This document shows, piece after piece, positions 42,934 to 52,900 of a stretch of DNA of 64,000 nt. How positions within the stretch are numbered: position 1 is the stretch's first letter; each line of letters starts with the position of its first letter. A model generated the notes under the pieces. It was not told where the DNA came from and did no database searches. It worked only from the letters and a program-made list of their open reading frames with translations. The stretch comes from Diphasiastrum complanatum (lineage: Eukaryota; Streptophyta; Lycopodiopsida; Lycopodiales; Lycopodiaceae): contig CM055099.1 of assembly GCA_029204225.1 (NCBI GenBank), positions 48,221,397-48,285,396 of the forward strand, read 5' to 3'. A program made the translations under genes and the position numbers.

Positions 42934-44595
42934 GTGAGTAAAAACCTGTGATATGATTCTACAAATGTAATTTGTGACTTTCAAGAGACTAGATTTGAAC
43001 ATCTTCAATAATCTAGAATGATCTACAAAAGATCTAGCTCACAAACCTAAGAATCAATCTTTACACTAATGACTAGTCACTTGGAAACTTTGCTTTGATC
43101 ACTAAGACAAAAGCACACAATCTTTGAATCAAATCACTAAAGAAATCAGATCCAATCTCCTATTGGACTCATCAAATACCAATGACTCTTTCTTTTGAAA
43201 GTTGAAATGGATATGAAAAAGATTTGACACCTAGATTTTCCTTCTCTCAACACTTGAGATTCTTGAACAAAAGATGGGTTTTGTTTCAAATACATGAAAA
43301 TCAAACTTAATAACTTCTTTTGGACTCACTCTTGACCCAAATAATCTCACACTTGAGATTTAGAATGAATTTGATTTGATTTGACAACAAACTATACCAC
43401 CAATTTTTCACAAAGCTTAAAAATTTAGACAACTAGAGATTCACAAAGATCTCAACCATGCATGAATACTCAAATATGGACTCCTCCTCATTCTAGACAT
43501 CCAATGGGATCACAAATTGACCCTCACACTCTCACAAAGAAAGTTGAATAGAACTAATTTGAGTTTCATACATTCTATGTCAATTTTTGCTCAACAAATT
43601 GAATTCAATCACTCCTATTGGATTCCACCAATTACTCTACTTTTTAAGACTTGGAATGAAATTCACAATCAAAAGTTGTGATTTTTCTCACTAAGATATT
43701 GTGCTTCAAAGAGCTAATGCCACTTAGAAAGATTTGATCACCTAGGAAGAGACAAACTCTCCACCAATAACAACACATAATGAGCTTCTAGATCTTGCCC
43801 TCTACAAAGGAAGGAACTCTTAGAAAATTGGATCTCTCTCTACACATTTGTCATAGACACCTTAATGATTGTTTTCATACCTTACAATCACTCAAACAAA
43901 TTGAGTAGGGTTGAACAATGTGACTTGGATCTCAATCTCTTTTCTAGAACTCTCAATTGAAGCCAATCTATGTCAAATTATACAAAAGATTTGCATAGAT
44001 GCTCTATATGCACTAGAAACTCTCAAAGGTTTCACTTGGAGGACAGATCCAGAGATGTTTTCTAGCAAATTGATGCTTCTGAACTTGACCCTATCACTCT
44101 TGAACAAATCTAGAGTGATGGTACAATGGATTTCAACCTCTCACCTTGCATATCACTCCTTAATCTATGATTTTTAGCAAAATCTCTCTCAACTTCAACA
44201 TGCACTCAAAAAATCAGAGATGATCAATTAATGCACCTATTTTAAGCTTCAAATTTAATTTCTTGGCTGATCTAATCCAAGAACTAATCAAGGGATTAGA
44301 TTCTCTATAGAAAACGCTTGATTTTGCACCAAAAATCTCTGAAATTGGGTGTGTGAGTCAAATTGTACAAATTTTTGAATTTTCTCAGTCAAAACCGGAG
44401 ATGTACGGCCTCACACGTGTGAAAAGGGTTCCTACAGCCCACAACAAGTTTTGGTCCAAAAATTTTGAGAATATCTATCAAATCCAACTCGCTACCCAAA
44501 ATTTGACTAGTTTCCAAAAAACTGCTAATTTTGGCTTTGATTTGAATTAACCCTATCAATTTCAACAAAACCTCTTGTACTAGGCTCTGATATCA
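42934..44595 (-). other. 5' leader and primer site of element B
   Basis: Long untranslated leader between the 5' LTR and the ORF start, matching 17310-17590 of element A near the ORF and 39061-40097 nearer the LTR. It carries tcacacgtgtga at 44411-44422, also present at 39913-39924. The primer site is ggctctgatatca, with one change from the consensus gctctgatacca. Confidence 0.75.
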
Positions 44596-44811
44596 TGTGC
44601 AAAAAGTACAAAAAGGACCAAGAGTGGATCCTAATCTGATCCTCAAGAGGGATTGGTTGTCAGATTACTTCATCTATCAATCTACTTCAGATTAAGATCA
44701 ATCTCGATCAATTCTAGACACAAAATCCTAACAAGAACAATCATTAATTGAAGGTAAGTGTACTTTCTGGTTTCACACGTGTGAAACACTGTCTGAGTAC
44801 GGACTCCAGCC
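44596..44811 (-). repeat. LTR 3 of array B (truncated 5' LTR)
   Basis: Matches the first ~215 bp of LTRs 1 and 2, including the CACACGTGTG palindrome (44770-44787), then breaks at ...gactccagcc. Confidence 0.9.
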
Positions 44812-44819
44812 CACCCCCG

Positions 44820-45850
44820 TGGTAATTCCACTGCCACTTGTTTTTGACGCTGCATAGGCCAGTACAAGCCAGGACCAAAGCCAGCAAGCAGCAGGGGGAT
44901 TTAGCCAAGATCAAGGGTCCGAAGGCCAAGACCAGGGACCAACGGATACGGGTGCTGAGACGCGAGACCAGGGCCAAGGCACATGTACCAGCCAAAGCCA
45001 AGAGGAAGGATAGGCCACATCGTCCAGAGGTTCGCGCACCATATCTGCCAGCCGGGCCTTCCAAAGACCAAAGTCCGTGGAGGAGAAAATAAATGAATTC
45101 CTATCAAAGTATCCCCACGAGTCATCAAGAGGCAGCTGACAGATATTGTTTTCAGCTCAAACAATAAAGGGCAAGCATTACCCGCCCTCCAACCACAACC
45201 AAAGTGGTGTCAGCAGTTGTTTGAAAGAGACTCTGTGGCTATCAGGGCCTATGTGACAAGTCTGCAACAATTACGGGTGAAAGCACACTTCTTGCCATGT
45301 ACACGACGATCCAAATGGGCGGAATGCGGCACCCCTCTGGACAAGATCACACTTCAAAAATTCAATTGGCCGATCATTTCATCAGAATACGGTTGGACTA
45401 CGGATGTAGATGTCAGAAGGGCTCTCACCACATTCGCGAATCACTATATCAACTGCCCTGATCCAACAGTCCGCGCGACAGCCACTTACACCCGGGACTT
45501 AGAACATTTAATGGGCATTGAAACCAAATGGGATGATTTACTTCCCGTCATATTCTTTGATCCTAATAAGGCGCTAGCTTCCGACAAAGTCGAAGATCAG
45601 CTGCCAATCGCTCGTGTATATTACTGAGCTGCCTTCCTTGCAGATCCCTGGACGCGCCGATTCCAAGCGTGGGTCGACCAAAACTGGTTGACAGGAGTCC
45701 CTCCACACGCCCAAGGACTTGAAGAAACTGGACCGCCTCAACTTTATGGAAGACGTCACGGGCTACCTGATCTACCAGAGGTGGGCAAAAAGGACACTTT
45801 ACTAAACCGACAAAGTGTTGAGGGACCGGCACTACTTCAGGTCGTGGGTC
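44820..45850 (+). pseudogene. ORF-N family, copy ii (best preserved; unrecognised protein)
   Basis: The longest copy of a family I do not recognise. It starts with a Gln/Asp/Ser/Gly-rich, probably disordered segment (44840-45050), then VEEKINEFLSKYPHES (about 45076-45125), then a frame change and PALQPQPKW...LFERD, and an open stretch 45217-45627 with CTRRSKWAECGTPLDKIT, FNWPII, DVRRALTTFANHYINC and KWDDLLPVIFFDPNKAL. After a stop at 45625 another frame gives DLKKLDRLNFMEDVTGYLIYQRWAK and HYFRSWVLL up to a gypsy-type LTR at 45852. The motifs recur in copies i and iii. It could be the gag-like protein of an unknown element or a dispersed host-derived gene; no catalytic signature is seen. Confidence 0.6.
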
Positions 45851-45851
45851 C

Positions 45852-46677
45852 TGTTGGGGGTATTCCCAACAAAGTGTAAATAAATAAAATCGTACAATAA
45901 AATGTGTTGCGAGGGCATGGCATCCTGCGCGTATAAGCCCATGGCCCAATGAGCACGCGAGCTTAAGTTGTAAATAAAATAAAATAGACTTGGGCCTTTG
46001 AATTAAAATAAAACTAGAGGCTCAAAGTCATTTTTAAACTTAGATTACTTTTTAGAGTTGGGTCCAAAGTGGGACTCACATGAATCTTGTGAATTTCAAT
46101 GTACATTTTGTGGACCCTTGGATCAAGTTGGGTCCAAGATGAATGGATAGGATCAATGTAAATATTAGCCAATAGGATTTTGGGGCAAGGGCCTTCCCCA
46201 TTTTATAAAAATGCACCATTTGTACTCTATTTTCATGCTTAATAGAGAGGAGGAGACTCTATCATTTTGAGAGCTCAAACATCCTCATTTGCTAATCACT
46301 CTTGCTTATGCTCTTGTTGTGATTGCTTGTTATTTACATTTCCCATGCTTTTTGGTTTATGCTAGTTAAGGTTTTTCCATAAGCAATGACATTGAGCATT
46401 TGAGCTAACCTCCATCTCATCTCTCTCTCTCTCTCACTCTCTTCTCCTTCTTCTTCTTCTTCTTCTTCTATTCTATCCTCTCTCTTCACCCAAAATCATG
46501 ATGAAGTTAGTTTAGGAAGAGTAGAGTTAGAGTGAGTAGTGTTAGTGGAGGTAGAGTTAGATGCAATGTAGGAAACTAACTAAAATTAGCATCTATGCAT
46601 AGTTAGGTACCTATCCAGTGAACTAACCCTTGTTGACAGGTGGGAGGGCTATACTACGCAAGATCTTTGACCTTACA
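45852..46677 (+). repeat. Gypsy-type LTR (family of 54154-54879), solo or truncated
   Basis: tgttgggggtattccc...cttaca. It shares with 54154-54879, in order, g(c/t)aagcccat(g/a)(g/a)cccaatga, agacttgggcctt, catgcttaatagagagga, gactctatcattttg and catcctcat, diverged throughout. TATA-like ttttataaaaatg is near 46201. No primer site follows. Confidence 0.75.
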
Positions 46678-46689
46678 ACGACCTTCGGG

Positions 46690-47336
46690 ATTTTTCTCTC
46701 TCTTTGCACTTTTCGCAAAAAGCCGAAGATGTCCTTAAAAAGGCGAAGGTGCCCTCAAAAAGATGAAGATGTCTTTTAAACAGTTTAACTCATCATGAAA
46801 ATAGATGACCTTCAAGAATTTTCTCTCTCTTCGCATTTTTCAAAAAAATGCGAAAAAGCCGAAGGTGTTCAAAATAGTTGAACTTTTGAACTGCACAACT
46901 TAAACTTTTGAACTATGCAAGTGTCGCATTTCGAAGAAATGTGAAAAAGCCAAAGCTGTTGAAAACATAGTGTATTTCTACAGACTGTCGAAAAAGTAAT
47001 GTATTTTTGCAGACTTGTTCTAAATGCTAATTTTGTGGAAGTTGTTGAAGATGGCCAAGTCTTCAATGACTTCAAACTATTGAACTTAACATCTGAACTT
47101 GAAAGTATGATAGGATTGGTTACCCTTTGCTGAAAATCAGCCGGAAGCTTGTTGCAGACATTCTTCAAATAAATTGGCTGTCTAAGTTTGTGATTCCTGT
47201 AGGTATCAGATGAGCATGTAGAGCCAAAGTTGGTTCCACCTGACTCTAGATCAATGATCAATAAACATGCAGGAAGAATCATGTTATAGAAATTAGTCAT
47301 TCACCAAGGAGACAATTGTGGGCTTAATTTCCAACA
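46690..47336 (-). repeat. 3' LTR of copia E (left edge uncertain)
   Basis: Ends ttaatttccaaca at 47336, next to gtccccctta, a polypurine tract on the minus strand. Two copies of tttttctctctctt(t/c)gca with aaaagccgaag(a/g)tgt (46690 and 46815) form a 130-bp imperfect tandem repeat at the left. Confidence 0.6.
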
Positions 47337-47349
47337 GTCCCCCTTAAGG

Positions 47350-48053
47350 TCACGGTTGGTGCCTTGGTATATTCGTCAAATCCAGCATGTTGAAGAGCTT
47401 CTGATGCTTGATCCTGGGAAGCGCTTTGGTGAAGATGTCTGCGACCATTTCTGTTCTGGAGCAGTATCGAAGGATCACTTGCCCTGAGAAAACTTTCTTC
47501 CGAATGAAATGATACTGGATTTTTGTTAGAAATCCATAAATCATAATATGGATGGACAAACTAGGATTCAAACCCAGGACCTCCCTCATACCGGATGGGA
47601 TGCTCTACCACTGAGCTATCCGCCCTGTTTAATAGTTCTCTCTAGACTGTGGATTGATATTCCAACAATTTCTATGTGCTTGGATTTGCCATGAAATTTG
47701 AAATTTAGTGACAGTGAAATATAACTCAAGTTGTCAAACAGAATGGTGGTAGCATTAAACTGAGTGTGATGTAAGTTGTGAGGTAATAACCTGATCCAGA
47801 CAGCTTCTTTTGAAGCTTGACATGCTGCGATGTACTCTACTTTTTTTGAAGAAAGCGCAACCAATTTTTGCTTCCTTAAGTTCCACGAAATCGGTCCCCC
47901 TACCAAATAGAAACAGATCCCGGAGGTAGATTTTTCGGTAAAGACTATTCCTCCCCAATCTGAGTCGGAGTAGCCTCGCAGGATGAGTGGGTTGATAGCA
48001 TTTCCATCATAACATAAAATGTGATCTAAACTTTCTTGAATATATCTCATCAC
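47350..48053 (-). pseudogene. RNase H of copia E, split by an insertion
   Basis: 48053-47668 reads MMRYIQESLDHILCYDG, SDSDWGG, the CFYLVGGPISWN block, a degenerate ALSS.KVEYIA and FHGKSKHIEI. 47520-47350 resumes with QYHFIRKKVFSGQVILRYCSRTEMVADIFTKALPR, the normal end. Between them is the 144-bp insertion with a near-perfect 5-bp target duplication. Without the insertion the frame would be close to continuous, so this copy was fairly young when hit. Confidence 0.88.
47524..47667 (-). mobile_element. 144-bp TG...CA insertion carrying a tRNA-like cloverleaf
   Basis: Minus strand: TGTTGGAATATC...GGATTTCTAACA, LTR-like termini, flanked by atttt (47519-47523) and atttc (47668-47672). Inside, from about 47633 to 47563, is a tRNA-like sequence: acceptor GGGCGGA pairing (with G-T wobbles) with TTTGTCC, D arm GCTCAGTGGTAGAGC (perfect A-box), T arm CTGGGTTTGAATCCTAG (B-box with one change). 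The anticodon stem is imperfect and position 33 is not T, so it is probably not a working tRNA. Alternatives: a solo LTR of a tiny TRIM-type element that captured a tRNA, or a SINE. Confidence 0.65.
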
Positions 48054-48068
48054 TCTCTTTAATGCTTT

Positions 48069-48569
48069 TCAATGAGAGATCCTAGGATTAGACATGAATT
48101 GACCTAACGTGCTAACAATGTATGCTAAATCTGGTCCAGTACACAACATTGCATACATCAAAGATCTTATTAGTGAATGATAAGGGTACTTTGCTATGTC
48201 GAGTACTTCACTATCAGAAGCAGCACTAGTAGTTTTAGTAAATACAATACTTGGATCCATTGGGGTATCAACTGATTTGCAATCAGACATATTTTCTGAA
48301 ATGCCTTTTAAATATGTTTGCTGGCTAAGATAGATCTTCTTCTGAAGTCTATTTCTAGTCATGTGAATTCCTAGCAAATGATGGATAGCTTCTAAATCAG
48401 TCATGTCAAATTCCTTTGACAGATCACTCTTAGTAGTGTGCAGAAGAAAAGTGTCATTAGACAAAATAAATGCATCATCCACGTAAAGAGCTATGTGAAC
48501 TGAATTGGTGCCTATATGCTTTGAATAAACATTACAATCAGCTGAATTGTTTGCAAATCCCAATTGCAC
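48069..48569 (-). pseudogene. Reverse transcriptase C-terminal half of copia E
   Basis: CNVYSKHIGTNSVHIALYVDDAFIL contains the catalytic YVDD (about 48473-48484), followed by LLGIHMTRN, IYLSQQTYLKGI, SDCKSVDTPMDP and SLMYAMLCTGPDLAYIV. The N-terminal half with the first catalytic Asp is missing because of fusion to gag at about 48545. A near copy in the opposite orientation starts at 50192. Confidence 0.88.
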
Positions 48570-49216
48570 GATCCACCATGCTCCCTTGAGTGTGAGGCTT
48601 CTGCTGTTGTTGATGCACTTGATTCTTGCCCTTGGAATAGTCTTTCTTCTTGGTGTATAGAGCCATAAATTTGTCTTTGATGGACAGGCTGCTAATCTTT
48701 CTCCGCATTTTTTCTTGAAGAAGATGACCGATCACGTTTTGAAAAGTGAGGTCGGGCTGTGTGGAGGTCATTACCACAAAGTGTTCATACGACTTTGGAA
48801 GAGAAGAAAACAAGGTCATAATGACATCATCAACTTGAATAGAACATCCTAAAACTGATAATTGATCTAACAAGGACTTGAAGCTGTTGATGTGAGAAGT
48901 GATGGCAGTAGAATCAGACATGCTAAGAGTAAAGAACTTCCTTCTAAGATGTAATCTCATGGTTACATTGTGAGTCTCATAGAGACTTGATAACAAGTCC
49001 AGTGCTTCCTTATAGGTTTTGCACATGGTAACGTGATATATCTAGGAGTCGGCCAGATTGAGTGTGATACATGCTAAGGCCTTCTGATCTTTGATCCTCT
49101 AGGCCTTTGCTTGATCACCATCTTCTGGTTTCAGTCTGCACCTACTACATCCCAAAGATCTCTATTCATCAACATCATTCTAAGTTTTAAATTCCAGATG
49201 TATGATGTTGATAGAT
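48545..49216 (-). pseudogene. Gag of copia E
   Basis: The N-terminal part is decayed in 49076-49216 (NLKLRMMLMNRDLWDVVGA). The body is open from 49026 (MCKTYKEALDLLSSLYETHNVTMRLHLRRK...SFKSLLDQLSVLGC), ending in a Gln/His-rich tail with no zinc knuckle before the RT junction. UBN2-type gag of copia elements. Confidence 0.83.
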
Positions 49217-49355
49217 AGCATGTATCACACTCAATCTGGCCGACTCCCAGATATCTCACGTTACCACGTGCAAAATCTCTAAGGTAGCACTAGACTTGTT
49301 AACAAGTCTCTATGAGACTCATGATGTAACCATGAGATTACATCTTAGAAGGAAG
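48937..49355. repeat. Inverted duplication of a gag segment (139-bp arms)
   Basis: Arms 48937-49075 and 49217-49355 are inverted copies (cttccttctaagatgtaatc against gattacatcttagaaggaag; ggccagattgagtgtgataca against tgtatcacactcaatctggcc), separated by 141 bp. The right arm is a reversed copy of the gag coding region, so it is a rearrangement scar. Confidence 0.92.
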
Positions 49356-49359
49356 CTAT

Positions 49360-50190
49360 CAATGGCTGTTTGAAATCATAATATGCATGTTCTTGAAATA
49401 TTACATCTCTAGAGGCAAATACTACATTGGTGGATGGATCATAAACTTTATAAGCTTTATGTTCATCAGGATAGCCAATGATAATACATTTCTTTGTCCT
49501 ATGATCTGGCTTCTTCCTAAGCTGTTTAGGAATGTGAATAAAACATATACAACCAAAGATTTTTGAATGGCTGACACTAGGCTTGTGTCCATGCTAAACT
49601 TCATAAGGAGTTTTGTTGTTGATGGCTTTGGTGCTGGATCTGTTCTGCACATAACAGGTTGTGGTAGTAGCTAGAACTTCACAAGTAGGTGTGCTTGATG
49701 TAGCATTGGTCTGGCTGAGTTGAAAAGAGTTCGGTTCTTCCTTTCTCCAATCTCGTTCTGTTGAGGTGAATAGGAAGTAGTGAACTATCTTTTGATGCCA
49801 TGTTCAGCTAGGTAGTCAGACATCTCGTTGGAGATGTATTCACCGCCACCATCAGTTCAGAGTGTCTTCACTTTCCTAGACGTTTGTGTCTCAGCCATGG
49901 CCTTGAATCTCTTGAAGCATTCAAAGGCTTTAGATTTGTGCTTAATGAACATGACTGTAGACCATTTGGAGTAATCATCTATGAAAGTGATAAAATAGAC
50001 TGCATCTCCTAAGGATGGAGTTGGCATTGGACCACGGAGATCGCTATGTACAAGATCTAATACATGCTTTGAATTGATGGAATGTGATTTTGGAAACTTG
50101 CTTCTAGAGTGCTTCTCATAGATGCATGATTCACAAAAGAAAGATTTCCTATCTAATAAAGAGGGAAAATTCAAACCATCAACTAAATTA
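49360..50190 (-). pseudogene. Copia integrase with pre-integrase region (same lineage as E)
   Basis: 50174-49857: pre-integrase Cys motif (SFFCESCIYEKHSRSKF), integrase Asp 1 (LVHSDLRGPMP) and Asp 2 (FITFIDDYSKWSTV). It continues past a break with the C-terminal domain at 49652-49380 (IPKQLRKK, IIGYPDEHKAYKVYDP in a shifted frame). It lies upstream of the inverted gag arm, so the gene order (integrase, inverted gag, gag, RT) is scrambled. Confidence 0.85.
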
Positions 50191-50191
50191 T

Positions 50192-50820
50192 TACAAATAT
50201 GTCTGATTGCAAATCAATTGATATCCCAATGGATCCAAATATTGTATTGACTAAACCTACTAGTGCTGCTTCTGATAGTGAAGTACTCAACATAGCGAAG
50301 TACCCTTATCATTCACTAATAGGATCTTTGATGTATGCAATGTTGTGTACTAGACCAGATTTAGCATACACTATTGTTAAGTCAATTCATGTCTAATCCT
50401 AGGATCTCTCATTGGAAAGCATTAAGGAGAGTGATGAGATATATTCAGAGAAATTTAGATCATATTTTCTGTTATGATGGAAATGCTAACGACCCACTTG
50501 TCCTATGAGGTTACTCCGACTCAGATTGGGGAGGAACAATCTCTACCAAAAAATCTACCTCCGAGTTCTGTTTCTATCTAGTAGGGGGACTGATTTCGTG
50601 GAACTCAAGGAAGCAGAAATCAGTCGCGCTTTCTTCAACAGAAATAGAGTACATCGCAACATGTGAAGCTTCAAAATAAGCTATATGGATCAGGTTATTA
50701 CTTCACAACTTACATCACACTCAGTTTAATGCTACCACCATTTTGTGTGACAAATTGAGATGTATTTTACTGTCATTCAATTCTAGATTTCATGGCAAAT
50801 CCAAGCACATAGAAATCCAG
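50192..50820 (+). pseudogene. Inverted copia RT/RNase H fragment
   Basis: MSDCKSIDIPMDPNIVL...SLMYAMLCTRPDLAYT (RT end) at 50199-50370, then with frameshifts YSDSDWGG, SWNSRKQKSVALSSTEIEYIA and FHGKSKHIEIQ. It is an inverted near copy of 47670-48295. It breaks at 50820, five bases from the point at which the minus copy is interrupted, and gypsy integrase follows directly. Confidence 0.87.
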
Positions 50821-52131
50821 GAGATGGATTGCTATTTCAGAATGGAAAAGTTTGTGTACTTGGGGATGAAGAGCTCAAACATAATATTTTATTTGAATGT
50901 CATGACATACCCTATGCAGGACATCTCAGTATACATAGGACCCTGGACTTGGATAAGAGAGAATTTTATTGGCCAAAGCTCAAGCCATATGTTGAGTCAT
51001 ATGTTGTTAAATGCAAGCCCTGCCAACTAGCTGATGGTTTGTTGCTGAACGGCCTAAGGCTGGTGGTTTATTACATCCGTTAGATATTCATGATAAGGGA
51101 TGGGAAAGCATATCTATGCATTTTGTAGTTGGACTTCCTAAGACCCAATGACAAAATAATTCTATTTGGGTTGTAGTGGATCGATTAACTAAGCTAGCTG
51201 CTTTCATACTAGTCAAGTCAACTATAAAGGCTTCTGAATTAGCTCAAATCTTTGTTGAAAGATTATTTTGGTTGTATGGTCTGCCAAGTGACATTGTTAT
51301 GATAGAGATCCTAAGTTCACAGGTCAATTTTGGTCAGGAGTATTCCATAAACTAGAAACTTCTTTGAGTTTAAGTTCATCTAATCATCCTGAATTAGATG
51401 GCCACACAGAAAGGACTAATCAAACTATGGAAGATATTTTGAGGACGTATGTTTCTCACAAGCAATCTCATTGGGAAGATTATCTCCCACTGGTTGAGTT
51501 TGCATATCATAGTAGAAAACATTCTGCTATAGGTTACAATCCTTTTATGCTTATGTACAGTTTTCAACCTAGATCTCTAGTAAATGTTGAGATCAGTCTG
51601 TTAAGATCCAAAAAGTTGATGATTTCCTGCAAGATATGCAAGAGATGTTGCAAGTGGCTAAGGATAGTATCTGAAACCGATCTTAAGAGATCTCCAAGAG
51701 ATTTTAAAGTTGATGACTGGGTATATCTTAGGATCTCAAAAGATTCTAAGATGTTACGTATAGGGAAGCATTATGAATTGTCTACCCGTTATTGTGGACA
51801 GTTCAAGATTGTACGTAGAATTGGTTCTTTGGTGTATGAACTTGATATTCAAGAAATTTTGACTGCACACCCAGCATTTCATGTAAGTCGTTTGAAACTA
51901 AGTTTACATGAAGGTGATATGGTTGGATCGGATGAAGATTTATCCCATTTGGAAGATTCATTGCTTAGTGTACCTTTGGAACATGAGAAAGTGCTCAAAA
52001 CTAGAGATAAACAATTGAGAAATTGTTTTATCTTTGAGTGCTTAATTCGGTGGAAAGGTCGTACTAAGGATGATGATTCGTGGGAGAGAGTTGATAGCAT
52101 AAAGAAGAATTTTCCAAAGTTTATCTTCTAA
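50821..52131 (+). pseudogene. Ty3/gypsy chromovirus integrase with chromodomain (defective)
   Basis: Zinc-binding H2C2 domain (ECHDIPYAGHLSIH...CKPCQ, about 50895-51035). Core: GWESISMHFVVGLP at 51098-51140, where the first catalytic Asp (ISMDF) is His (CAT 51119-51121); a TGA stop at about 51149; the second Asp block DRDPKFTGQFW in a shifted frame (about 51302-51335); the third, Glu, in DGHTERTNQ (51400). Then the GPY/F-like region, AHPAFHVSRLK and a chromodomain (KQLRNCFIFECLIRWKGRTKDDDSWE, about 51985-52085) ending NFPKFIF. Chromodomains steer integration to modified chromatin. The 768-base C-terminal frame is intact, but the enzyme is dead. Confidence 0.92.
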
Positions 52132-52146
52132 GGATAGAAGCAGTTC

Positions 52147-52159
52147 AAGGAGGGAAGAA
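52147..52159 (+). other. Polypurine tract of chromovirus
   Basis: aaggagggaagaa directly before the LTR start tgtcatgtcc, the plus-strand primer site of Ty3/gypsy elements. Confidence 0.85.
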
Positions 52160-52900
52160 TGTCATGTCCATGACCAGTACATAGGATTCAGTATACTCTT
52201 AGTCTTGGATACACGACGGTACTCCAATGAAACAAGTTGTTAGTTATGCCACATCATACTAGACGTGACTCAAAAGTAACTAATATTCTTGTGAGGCCCA
52301 AAATACATTAAATGGAGTTAAGACAAGGTTTAGGACAGGTGCATGTGTAGAGTTATCAATTGCATTCTATGAATAGGTGGTCCATGCATCGGGTTTCTAT
52401 TTTAGAGGAATCTATGTATAGGAGAGTTAGGACCTTGCATGTCCATGTGCACAAGTGGTTCATGGCTCTATAAGAAGAGGCCAAACTCGCCTTAGTCCTT
52501 ACATCTTTGATTGATTCATTGCCAGGCTCTCACTCTACTTTCATGCTTCCTAATCCTTGGATTGGGGATGAAGCTTCTAGAGTTTGATTGGATGCTTCTA
52601 CTTGGTTGGGTGGTTTCTCCATAGTGTCTTATTTATTGTGTTTGTGTTTTGTAAGCAAGGTCTAAGGAGCTTTTCTTATAATTCCTTAAAGGCACTACAT
52701 ACTTTTTGGGCCTCCCTTATAAGTAGGTGGCCCTTTGTAATCATAAAAACTTTGACAAGCTTTTTTCGGCCCCTCCCTTACACCCACAAGTACATAATAC
52801 TCACCATAAAAATTGATATAATTGTCTTTTGTTGGCCTTGCCTTGCAAAGGCAATACTATGTGTTAAAGTAGTCCAAAGGAGTTTGAAAAAAAGTCAACT
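52160..52900 (+). repeat. 3' LTR of chromovirus (3' edge uncertain)
   Basis: Starts tgtcatgtccatgacc. TATA-like ggctctataagaag is near 52467. The first 125 bp recur at 35605-35727. No second full copy is present, so the right boundary is approximate. Confidence 0.75.

Larger units (their letters stand above)
38194..44811 (-). mobile_element. Tandem LTR element array B (LTR-int-LTR-int-LTR)
   Basis: Three LTRs (38194-39020, 40098-40929, 44596-44811 truncated) in one orientation. The second and third are each preceded by a Met-tRNA primer site (about 40086-40097 and 44584-44595). Internal region 1 (39021-40097) is a deleted version of internal region 2 (40930-44595), nearly identical to 43560-44595. 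The middle LTR thus serves both units, as expected after recombination between related copies. The right end is cut where ORF-N copy ii begins. Confidence 0.9.
47337..49216 (-). mobile_element. Copia element E, internally deleted and rearranged
   Basis: Minus strand: gag (49216-48545), directly joined to RT (48545-48069) and RNase H (48053-47350). Protease, integrase and the N-terminal half of RT are lost between gag and RT. RNase H is split by a 144-bp insertion (47524-47667), and the upstream side has been inverted (see 48937-49355). Confidence 0.85.

Noticed and set aside
45563-45949. 128-codon minus frame over ORF-N copy ii
   Set aside because: Antisense to the plus frames that carry motifs conserved in copies i and iii.
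47563-47633. Functional tRNA gene
   Set aside because: The anticodon stem has a mismatch and the base before the presumed anticodon is not T; three G-T pairs in the acceptor; it sits inside a TG...CA insertion, so it is a tRNA-like relic or promoter.
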